A DNA stretch of 5,486 nt, from positions 1-5,486 of the forward strand of contig WLSJ01000109.1 of the NCBI GenBank assembly GCA_009705865.1. The letters are read 5' to 3'. Below are positions 1-5,088 of the stretch, one piece after another. Source of the DNA: Actinomycetota bacterium. GTDB taxonomy: Bacteria > Actinomycetota > Acidimicrobiia > Acidimicrobiales > Ilumatobacteraceae. The position numbers and the translations under genes are program-made. The first letter of the stretch is position 1. The number at the start of each line of letters is the position of its first letter. The notes beneath the pieces are model-generated. The model did no database searches and was not told the origin of the DNA. It saw nothing but the letters and a program-made list of their open reading frames with translations.

Positions 1-305
1 ATCTGATTGACATGTGGGCTCAGAATTAACGAGGCTGTTAGTAGCGCTGATGGTCGACCAACTAAAGTAGATAGCGAACGCCAATTGTGATGGCGCACGG
101 ACACGATGACTGTCCACCACAAGGCAGCACTACTAGCTATCACTGTCAGATGCAAAAGAAATTCAAGTTCAATTTGGTTAATTCGTGCATCCAGCAAACG
201 TGTCTGTACGTGGAACTCAATTACTAGATTCAGTAGATGAATGATCGACCAAATCGGAATTGCAACAAGGAACATCCCAGAGACAAAAAATCTGATACGT
301 ACCAT
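1..305 (-). CDS. Membrane protein, N-terminal part only; possible LysM/BTAD-type protein of Tad clusters
   Basis: Reading the minus strand from ATG at 305-303 gives 101 codons with no stop before the window edge, so the gene is cut at its 3' end. The start overlaps the stop of the TadG-like gene by one base (TGATG), a typical coupled arrangement. The protein begins MVRIRFFVSGMFLVAIPIWS. A first membrane segment spans about residues 5-30. A charged stretch follows (about 31-48, e.g. QTRLLDARINQIELE), then a second membrane segment (about 50-70, with ALWWTVIVSV), a basic loop (RHHNWR) and a hydrophobic run near 85-97. In many actinobacterial Tad clusters the gene after TadG encodes a large protein with two or three N-terminal membrane segments followed by LysM and bacterial transcriptional activator domains, and this N-terminus resembles that layout. 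That identity is inference, since no domain downstream of the membrane part is visible. The reading frame itself is well supported. A second ATG lies at codon 11. Confidence 0.72.
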   Translation of the reverse strand, partial: MVRIRFFVSGMFLVAIPIWSIIHLLNLVIEFHVQTRLLDARINQIELEFLLHLTVIASSAALWWTVIVSVRHHNWRSLSTLVGRPSALLTASLILSPHVNQ

Positions 306-700
306 CACCCATCCACCACATCCACCACGCGAACAACTTGTACGGTGCGTCGGCTAATTCCGATAAGACCGAGAATTTTCATCGATATCATCTGTGACAC
401 TTTGACCTGAACCTGCGTACCTCTTATCTGGAACACTCCAGTAATTCCTCTTACAGACAAATACGCCTTCATGGCTTTAGTTGCGGCATCTATATCAACA
501 TGCGGATCACCATCGCGAACTCCGATTATCTGCTGTCCACCTAACCGAGCAGCATTCTCTGCCACATCGGATAAGCCCATATAAGAAGAAACCACTTGCC
601 CGCCGTCGTATGCCAAGCCTGCAAGAGAGATTGCAGCCATTACCAAACAGACAACCATCGCCGACAGCGACCCTCGATTTTTTGATTCTGTTTTCATCAT
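305..700 (-). CDS. TadG-like pilus assembly protein (short, Rv3654c-like)
   Basis: A 131-residue protein with a short charged N-terminus (MMKTESKNRG), one membrane segment at about 11-30 and a small extracytoplasmic part. Just after the membrane segment it carries LAYDGGQVVSSYMGLSDVAE at 29-48. This matches the conserved 'G-L-x-x-D-G-G' plus Ala-rich helix of the Tad/TadG N-terminal family, in which the helix packs in or beside the pilus. The C-terminal half has alternating beta strands (QIRGTQVQVKVSQ and RRTVQVVRVVDVV). It lacks the large C-terminal domain of proteobacterial TadG, as is common for short actinobacterial versions. Start: ATGATG gives two possible starts (700 or 697), and both overlap the stop of the upstream TadE-like gene. 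Its own stop overlaps the next gene's ATG by one base. It may be a minor pilin or a tip or anchoring factor; the exact role is inferred from family and position. Confidence 0.8.
   Translation of the reverse strand: MMKTESKNRGSLSAMVVCLVMAAISLAGLAYDGGQVVSSYMGLSDVAENAARLGGQQIIGVRDGDPHVDIDAATKAMKAYLSVRGITGVFQIRGTQVQVKVSQMISMKILGLIGISRRTVQVVRVVDVVDG
311..328. repeat. Tandem 9-bp repeat in the 3' end of the TadG-like gene
   Basis: The nine bases ATCCACCAC occur twice head to tail on the plus strand (311-319 and 320-328). On the coding strand this reads as a repeated Val-Val-Asp near the C-terminus. The unit is a multiple of three, so gain or loss of a copy would keep the frame. It sits 5 bases before the coupled TGATG junction with the next gene. 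Confidence 0.7.
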
Positions 701-1101
701 CTGGCCGAAAAGAAGTCAACGACTTCAGTTGAACTTGCACGCACGATGCGTTTGGGAATCGACAGCAGACCTAGCCCGTAGGAATTGAGTGTGCACGTTA
801 CCGTGCTCGTTACCGTGTGGATACGCCCGGTTCTACCTCTCACAATTACAACGTCAACGTCAACGCATGGAGAATGGTTATTAGCTAAATCACTACGAGC
901 AGTGGCGATACCTCGTGAAACCATTGACGCGAAATTTGCTTGTGACGCAACCCGGGCGCTGACATCTGCTGCCCGATGAACTCTAAAAGATGCGTCAGTC
1001 AGTCTTCCCGCATATACGACCAGAAGAAATATCAGAATCAATACGGGACATATGAGTAACGACTCAACTGTCAATGATCCTCTAAAAGTTTTTTCGGTCA
1101 T
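697..1101 (-). CDS. TadE-like pseudopilin with paired cysteines
   Basis: A 134-residue protein with a very short N-terminus (MTEKTFRG), a membrane helix at about 14-31 (with LLICPVLILIFLLVVYAG) and a small extracytoplasmic domain. It has the best prepilin-type processing site in the cluster: Gly8 followed by SLTVE, which places glutamate at +5 as in type IVb pilins and TadE pseudopilins. After the helix comes an Ala/Arg-rich amphipathic helix (RVHRAADVSARVASQ). Two beta strands follow, bearing Cys79 (in CVDVDVVIV) and Cys103 (in VTSTVTCTL). This Cys pair is typical of TadE proteins and could form a disulfide outside the cell. The start ATG overlaps the previous stop by four bases (ATGA), and its own stop overlaps the start of the TadG-like gene. 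It is probably a minor pilin needed for Tad fibre assembly; family assignment rests on motif, size and position. Confidence 0.85.
   Translation of the reverse strand: MTEKTFRGSLTVESLLICPVLILIFLLVVYAGRLTDASFRVHRAADVSARVASQANFASMVSRGIATARSDLANNHSPCVDVDVVIVRGRTGRIHTVTSTVTCTLNSYGLGLLSIPKRIVRASSTEVVDFFSAR
849..865. repeat. Short hexamer run coding an alternating Val-Asp strand
   Basis: On the plus strand CAACGT occurs twice in tandem, followed by CAACG. On the coding strand this is the Val-Asp-Val-Asp-Val beta strand after Cys79 of the TadE-like protein. It is most likely a by-product of the amino-acid pattern rather than an independent element. Confidence 0.5.
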
Positions 1102-1499
1102 CGATCTTGCTCTTGTAAGAATTGTTCGCGACTAACTGTGGCAGTCCGAGATACTGACCTCGGCAGGAATGGGACTACTGATTGCACCTCTACAGAAACT
1201 GTGACGGTCACGGTCTTACTTTCAATTCGAATCGCTGGAGCTACGGACATGTGTGATCCAAGATCAGTGACTACTTGTTCGACTTCATTAAGCGCTTTCA
1301 CAACATCATTTCCTGAAGAATCTGAGAAAGCCGCGACTTGAGCTCCTCGAATGGCAGCTGCACTTGCAACGTGGGAACCATGACCCAATGCAGTTGCATG
1401 GACACCCAACAAGAAAATCCCGAGAACGATCGGGACGAGAAGCACTGCCTGGATGCTGGTCTCGCCCCGATCATGCCTCGCCTCGGAGGGCAGCATCAT
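1098..1499 (-). CDS. TadE-like pseudopilin
   Basis: A 133-residue protein with a charged leader (MMLPSEARHDRG), a membrane helix at about 16-36 (SIQAVLLVPIVLGIFLLGVH) and a small extracytoplasmic domain. Arg-Gly-Glu-Thr at 11-14 followed by the hydrophobic helix and Pro23 fits the TadE family pattern, with a prepilin-type cleavage after Gly12. The +5 residue would be Gln17, not the usual Glu. After the helix comes an Ala-rich helix (HVASAAAIRGAQVAAF), then a strongly alternating beta strand (KTVTVTVSVEV, 95-105) and a Pro-Phe-Leu-Pro-Arg turn. The Ala-rich helix and the VPFLPRS turn are common in actinobacterial TadE-like proteins. The start is ATGATG (1499 or 1496); the first ATG overlaps the pilin stop by four bases. 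The 3' end overlaps the second TadE-like gene by four bases. It has no cysteines, unlike its downstream neighbour. Confidence 0.83.
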   Translation of the reverse strand: MMLPSEARHDRGETSIQAVLLVPIVLGIFLLGVHATALGHGSHVASAAAIRGAQVAAFSDSSGNDVVKALNEVEQVVTDLGSHMSVAPAIRIESKTVTVTVSVEVQSVVPFLPRSVSRTATVSREQFLQEQDR

Positions 1500-1690
1500 C
1501 CGAGGTTGAGCGAATTTGCCTTGTCGCGAACTCGCGAGCTGATAATTCCACCGACCGTGATTGCAAGAGCGATGAGTGCGGCCGCCATGACCACAGTGGT
1601 TGCACTGACCTCGCCACGCTCAACGTCTCGCTCTCGAGACGCATCAAACCGAATTCGGTAATAGTGATATATCTGTCTAGTAATTGACAT
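1496..1690 (-). CDS. Flp-like small pilin (Tad major pilin candidate)
   Basis: A 64-residue protein that occupies the slot between tadC and the tadE genes, where actinobacterial Tad clusters carry their small pilin (Flp or DUF4244-type). Layout: a 26-residue charged leader ending in RDVERG, a likely prepilin peptidase site after Gly26 (before EVSA), one hydrophobic helix at about 31-51 (TTVVMAAALIALAITVGGII), then a short polar tail (SSRVRDKANSLNLG). Length and layout fit Flp pilins. However, the Glu-Tyr pair normally found at +5/+6 after the cleaved Gly is replaced by Thr31-Thr32, so the assignment relies on position and architecture. The start is fixed by a strong ribosome binding site five bases upstream. 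The stop overlaps the next ATG by four bases. It is the only gene of the run with a real gap (36 bases) before it, in keeping with a product needed in large amounts. Confidence 0.8.
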   Translation of the reverse strand: MSITRQIYHYYRIRFDASRERDVERGEVSATTVVMAAALIALAITVGGIISSRVRDKANSLNLG

Positions 1691-1695
1691 ATTTT

Positions 1696-1701
1696 CTCCT
1701 T
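1696..1701 (-). promoter_or_regulatory. Strong ribosome binding site of the pilin gene
   Basis: On the minus strand AAGGAG lies five bases before the ATG at 1690. It is a near-perfect Shine-Dalgarno sequence, while tadB, tadC and the tadE/tadG-like genes start inside or at the end of the upstream gene with weak or no obvious sites. It decides the pilin start and suggests independent, higher translation of the pilin. Confidence 0.75.
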
Positions 1702-1726
1702 GTATTGATTGGATCTTTTAGAATTT

Positions 1727-2416
1727 TTAGAGCGCACCGATTGTTCCGACAAAAGCTGGGTACCCCACGAGCAAAATGAATCCGAAAAAGAGCAGAACAA
1801 TAGGTAGACCCATATGTTCAGTGCGCTCCTCGGCCTCATGCTCAATGCGCGCCAGATTTCGACCACGCAATGCGTGTGCCTTTGACGCCAACGACTGGCG
1901 TATGCGAGCTCCGTGTTCGCCTGCCAACTGAACGCTGTGGGCTACTTCTTCTAAAGACTCAACACCAGTTCTCTCACCAAGGTCGCGTAGTGAATCCCAG
2001 TAAGAACCCCGCGAGCTTTGAGCCCGAACAAGGGCAAGACGTATTTGCTCAAAACTGAATCCATCGCCCGCACCTGCTGCAGCAAGCATTGCAGTCTCTA
2101 CGCCGGCTCCACCAGCGAGCAGGACATTGACAAGATCGAGATACACGGCAACAGCCAAATCCATGTCGGCCCGACGAACTTTTGCCGCGCTTACCACTTC
2201 CTTAACTGGTAGATACCAAGTCAGACACGGAGCTACAACACACAAGCCGAAGAGAATTAGTGGTGGTGGAGAGTCCCCCAGTACGCACCAAAGAAAAGTC
2301 ACTGTCAAACCACAGACTGTTGCTGCAATCACGCGCTGAAATGATCTGCGAATGAACTCAACATCAATTATTTCTAGGAGTTCGAGATCTGCGATTGCAG
2401 GTAGGAAAAAACTCAT
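1727..2416 (-). CDS. tadC: TadC, Tad pilus inner-membrane platform protein
   Basis: A 229-residue membrane protein of the type II secretion F (T2SSF) family. Two membrane segments lie at about 27-45 and 50-69. A cytoplasmic helical T2SSF domain follows at about 85-200, and a C-terminal membrane segment at about 204-227 (GLPIVLLFFGFILLVGYPAF). Typical TadC features are the MDLAVAVYLDLVNVLLAGGA stretch at 85-104, the GYWD-like SYWDSL at 138-143, and the amphipathic RNLARIEHEAEERTEHMGLP before the last helix. The length is at the short end for TadC, as usual in actinobacteria. With TadB it forms the platform that couples the TadA motor to pilin extraction. Its ATG overlaps the tadB stop by four bases (ATGA), and its TAA stop ends 36 bases before the pilin start. 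The gene order after tadB makes the TadC call firm. Confidence 0.9.
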   Translation of the reverse strand: MSFFLPAIADLELLEIIDVEFIRRSFQRVIAATVCGLTVTFLWCVLGDSPPPLILFGLCVVAPCLTWYLPVKEVVSAAKVRRADMDLAVAVYLDLVNVLLAGGAGVETAMLAAAGAGDGFSFEQIRLALVRAQSSRGSYWDSLRDLGERTGVESLEEVAHSVQLAGEHGARIRQSLASKAHALRGRNLARIEHEAEERTEHMGLPIVLLFFGFILLVGYPAFVGTIGAL

Positions 2417-3129
2417 GGCAAAACTTCTACTTGTCGGCCAGATAGGAACCTGGCTGGAGTTCTAATCTGTGCAATTTTTTGCAACCACCAAATCGAACTT
2501 GCAAATAAGAGGCAGATGCACACAAGAACGAGCAAACCTTCCGCCGAGCCAAAGGGAGCGAGATATGGGCGATTGAATATGAAAAGCCCAGCGATGAAGG
2601 CCACCACTACCCCAGTGATAATTCGGACCGCAGCGCGAGAACGAGCACGAGAGACCCAGATTCGTAAATACAAATGACACTCAGATCGAGCACATTCACT
2701 GAGATGACCGAGCAGTTGTCCAATGTCTCGTGTTTGATGTTGCGCAGTGGTGACAAGGGCGGCAACAACAAAATCGCATGTGGGATGTGCAACGTCGTCC
2801 GCAAATCGTCGAAGTCCATCTTCAAGAGATCCATATCTCAGTGATGCGACAAGTCTGCGAACCGGCGCAGCAATGGCTCGGGGCGAGTGAAGCTCGGTCG
2901 CAATAATTGCTTGCTCTAATCCGGATGATGCCGAAATCGTGTCTCGGAGATTTTCTGTCCACATGGCAATTGCTTCTACTAAGTCGCGTTGATCATCTGC
3001 TTGTCGCCTTCGGACCGTACGATCGCGCAATGCGCCACCAATTACAGATATGCCACCAGATCCCCGAATCATTACAAGAAGACCGGATGCCAATAGAAGT
3101 CCAACTATTAGTTGACTTATCAACTCCAT
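2413..3129 (-). CDS. tadB: TadB, Tad pilus inner-membrane platform protein
   Basis: A 238-residue membrane protein of the T2SSF family. One N-terminal membrane segment (about 6-22) is followed by a cytoplasmic domain with VEAIAMWTENLRDTISASSG at 51-70 and LEQAI, the typical 'W-x-E-x-L-R-D-x-x-x-A-x-x-G-L-E-x-A' signature of actinobacterial TadB. Two more membrane segments lie at about 168-186 and 196-216. Residues 103-145 carry the second helical half (EDGLRRFADDVAHPTCDFVV, then the IGQLL helix). TadB pairs with TadC to make the platform that TadA drives. The ATG lies inside the end of tadA, a 10-base overlap in another frame, so translation is probably coupled. The 3' end overlaps tadC by four bases. 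No defects are visible, and the length is close to that of other actinobacterial TadB proteins. Confidence 0.9.
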   Translation of the reverse strand: MELISQLIVGLLLASGLLVMIRGSGGISVIGGALRDRTVRRRQADDQRDLVEAIAMWTENLRDTISASSGLEQAIIATELHSPRAIAAPVRRLVASLRYGSLEDGLRRFADDVAHPTCDFVVAALVTTAQHQTRDIGQLLGHLSECARSECHLYLRIWVSRARSRAAVRIITGVVVAFIAGLFIFNRPYLAPFGSAEGLLVLVCICLLFASSIWWLQKIAQIRTPARFLSGRQVEVLP

Positions 3130-4409
3130 GAGAGTTCCCTGGGGCGAGGAAAACCGTGTTCCTCTAACTGAATCGCCGTTGCGCTACGCAGAGCCACAAA
3201 CTGGGGTGTGCTGCTGTGAATTGCATACACCTCGTTTGACACAATTGAGGTGCCGTCGGCATCAACAACTTCGTGTATTGAAGTAATTCGACGAGCATTG
3301 TCACGAACTTCAACATGCACAACAAAATGTATTGCACTTGCAATGAGTAAATTCACAGTCTCAGTTGGGACTCCGGTAGATGCCATCGATACGTAGGCCA
3401 GAAGTTTTGGAAATACGGAGCGTGCACTATCCGCATGCAAGGTGCACATTGACCCGTTATTTCCCTGGCTCATCGCAAGCAACATCGGGAAAGCTTCACC
3501 ACCTCTCACTTCCCCTACGACCACCCGATCTGGGTCCATCCGAAGCGCCATGCGAGTCAGATCAGCCATAGAGATTTCGCCATGACCTTCGATATTGGCA
3601 GCGCGTGCTTGTAATGCATCATGATCAGGATGTGCAGACTGAAAATGTTCAATTCCTAATTCATAGGCATCTTCAATTGTCACAATTCGCTCGTGTGGAC
3701 CGATTTCATTAATCAGTGCTCGAAGCAAAGTTGTTTTCCCGGAACCAGTACCACCCGCAACAATTATGTTTCTTCTACTTCGCACAGCTGCTGCCAAAAA
3801 TCGAGCCACTTCAGGATCCATCATCCGTTTTTCAACTAACTCACTAAGTGCAGAAAACTCAAACCGATGTCGTCGAATGACCAATGTTGGATGCGCTGAG
3901 ATTTCCATGGCGGCAAATAGTCGCGAACCATCCGGCAGTTGAAGATTCAGTTCTGGGTGTGCCGGATCAAAGCGTTGTTCACGGTGTCCCATACGAGATG
4001 CAATTCGTCGAATGAGGTCTACAAGTTCGCTATCCGATTGCACTATGGGAGGACACTCACGACGTTGTCCTGTTCGAGTCTTTATCCACACAGGATGATT
4101 TCCACGAACATGGATGTCGGAAATATCTTCGTCTTCAAGAAGTGGCTCAAGCCTCCCCAGTCCGAGAACTTGTGCGATTGCCTCGTCAATGATTTGTCGA
4201 TCATTAACTTCAGGAATTGCATCAAACCCCCACGCATCAAGCGGACGAGACCTAGCCATCACGCCTGCGGCTGTTAAGCGTGCCATCTGCCGTTCTTCAT
4301 CAATCGTTGGAGGCAACTGATCTTCGTTGTGTCGTCGTACTCGATCGTCAGCCAAAGCACTGGCGATTGCACGCGCAACTTCTGGAATTGTGGGTGCTGA
4401 ACTGTTCAT
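3120..4409 (-). CDS. tadA: TadA/CpaF-family secretion ATPase
   Basis: A 429-residue cytoplasmic ATPase of the type II/IV secretion superfamily (TadA/CpaF branch) that powers Tad pilus assembly at the membrane. All nucleotide-binding motifs are visible: Walker A GGTGSGKTT at 219-227, the Asp box TIEDAYEL at 244-251, Walker B RVVVGEVRGGEA at 295-306 with catalytic Glu300, and the His box TLHADSA at 323-329. The N-terminal domain includes LGRLEPLLEDEDISDIHVRG at about 84-103, the usual 'G-x-L-x-x-L-L-x-D-x-x-I-x-D-I' start of CpaF proteins, then RIASRMG and DGSRLFAAME. The length is normal for actinobacterial TadA. The start ATG at 4409 overlaps the stop of the upstream SAF-like gene by four bases. 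No separate TadZ/CpaE ATPase gene lies between them. The 3' end overlaps tadB by 10 bases. Confidence 0.97.
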   Translation of the reverse strand: MNSSAPTIPEVARAIASALADDRVRRHNEDQLPPTIDEERQMARLTAAGVMARSRPLDAWGFDAIPEVNDRQIIDEAIAQVLGLGRLEPLLEDEDISDIHVRGNHPVWIKTRTGQRRECPPIVQSDSELVDLIRRIASRMGHREQRFDPAHPELNLQLPDGSRLFAAMEISAHPTLVIRRHRFEFSALSELVEKRMMDPEVARFLAAAVRSRRNIIVAGGTGSGKTTLLRALINEIGPHERIVTIEDAYELGIEHFQSAHPDHDALQARAANIEGHGEISMADLTRMALRMDPDRVVVGEVRGGEAFPMLLAMSQGNNGSMCTLHADSARSVFPKLLAYVSMASTGVPTETVNLLIASAIHFVVHVEVRDNARRITSIHEVVDADGTSIVSNEVYAIHSSTPQFVALRSATAIQLEEHGFPRPRELSWS

Positions 4410-4942
4410 AGTTCTTTGCCCTTAACAATCGCGAGATGAACCGGGCCAGAAGCAGCAATTGCAGTGGCAATGCTCTCTTCGCTGCGCATCGTGATGACAA
4501 ACTGATTATTCATGTCAGTTGGTGCGGTCACTGATTGAACAACTGTGATTTCTTTAAGGCTTCGAACGGTCCCGGATCCGTCACTGCCCGGAGTAACTAC
4601 TACTCGAACAGTGTCACCTGGCGCTATTGACGGAGGGAAATTGCCTGGATTGATTGCAACAGCCACCAATGCTTCACCTGACATCAGATTCAAACGACTG
4701 TCCACCACAGTTGATTCACTCAGAACGGAATCTGCAGTAATTGCGGGCGACTTATTTCCTCCCCGAAAAAGAAACGCCAGCAAGATGCTTGCCAACACAA
4801 CAATCACTCCAATCAGAAGTTCTGCTTTCCCCCGATTTGGGGTTTTTGAAACGCCAGATGTTGGTGCTGTCTGTGGCGATCGTAGAACTGACAATCGTTC
4901 AGCTATTCCTGGTGCCCCGTAATTATTAGACGCTTCTGACAT
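4406..4942 (-). CDS. SAF/CpaB-like membrane protein of the Tad cluster (short form)
   Basis: A 178-residue protein with a 39-residue cytoplasmic N-terminus, one membrane segment at about 40-59 (ELLIGVIVVLASILLAFLFR) and an extracytoplasmic domain. The section SGEALVAVAINPGNFPPSIA at 88-107 and then PGDTVRVVV matches the 'G-E-A-L-V-A-x-x-x-x-P-G-x-x-P-x-x-L-x-P-G-D-x-V-x-V' core of SAF-domain proteins (CpaB/RcpC-like) that precede tadA in actinobacteria. The remaining C-terminal part (SVTAPTDMNNQFVITMRSEE, then ATAIAASGPVHLAIVKG) fits the same family's end. Only about 30 residues lie between the membrane segment and this core, so the usual first SAF half seems shortened. Start: ATG at 4942 has GAGGGAG six bases upstream. 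An in-frame TTG at 4957 is possible but overlaps that site. It probably helps Tad assembly at the envelope; the exact role is unknown. Confidence 0.85.
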   Translation of the reverse strand: MSEASNNYGAPGIAERLSVLRSPQTAPTSGVSKTPNRGKAELLIGVIVVLASILLAFLFRGGNKSPAITADSVLSESTVVDSRLNLMSGEALVAVAINPGNFPPSIAPGDTVRVVVTPGSDGSGTVRSLKEITVVQSVTAPTDMNNQFVITMRSEESIATAIAASGPVHLAIVKGKEL

Positions 4943-5088
4943 CAAAATCTCCCTCAAATTTCACAGGCGATTGTCTTCACGCCTTATGTGTGGATTGAGA
5001 AGGTACGAAAGGAAGAAATCATTTACCAGTCAGGGTCAAGAAAAATCTTTGCCATGCACATTTAGGCTTATTTGTAGGTCTCAGGGGG
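4943..5088 (-). promoter_or_regulatory. Intergenic leader of the Tad cluster, probable promoter region
   Basis: This is the only sizeable gap in the window, between the photolyase stop and the SAF-like ATG, so the Tad operon's promoter most likely lies here or inside the photolyase gene. On the minus strand there is a good -35-like TTGACC at 5034-5039, but no convincing -10 hexamer at 16-18 bases from it. CATAAG at 4983-4988 is a partial -10 without a clear -35. A short inverted repeat, GGCG/CGCC with a 10-base loop, lies between about 4966 and 4983, close to the ribosome binding site. I see no clear Rho-independent terminator after the photolyase gene. The weak GCC/GGC pairing before a T-run near 5041-5045 is too short, so read-through from the photolyase gene cannot be excluded. 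Confidence 0.35.
4949..4955 (-). promoter_or_regulatory. Ribosome binding site of the SAF-like gene
   Basis: On the minus strand GAGGGAG ends six bases before the ATG at 4942. It supports that ATG over the in-frame TTG at 4957, which lies just upstream of and overlaps this site. Confidence 0.7.

Noticed and set aside
1338..1687. Plus-strand open frames of about 107 codons opposite the pilin and TadE-like genes
   Set aside because: They are antisense to well-supported genes, have low-complexity polar composition, show no domain and have no ribosome binding site or neighbours on that strand.
1471..1866. Minus-strand open frame of 131 codons across the tadC-pilin junction
   Set aside because: It lies in another frame over the tadC 3' end, the gap and the pilin gene. 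The tadC and pilin frames both have family features, and this one has none.
1870..2339. Several plus-strand frames opposite tadC
   Set aside because: They are shadows of the tadC coding sequence; no recognisable protein and no start signals.
3939..4320. Plus-strand frames of 68-112 codons opposite the tadA N-terminal part
   Set aside because: tadA is certain from its motifs, and the antisense frames show no protein-like pattern.
4545..4922. Plus-strand frame of 125 codons opposite the SAF-like gene
   Set aside because: Antisense shadow; the SAF-like frame has a good ribosome binding site, a membrane helix and family motifs.
5036..5070. Possible Rho-independent terminator after the photolyase gene
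   Set aside because: Only a three-base GCC/GGC pairing precedes a run of five T on the minus strand; too weak to call.
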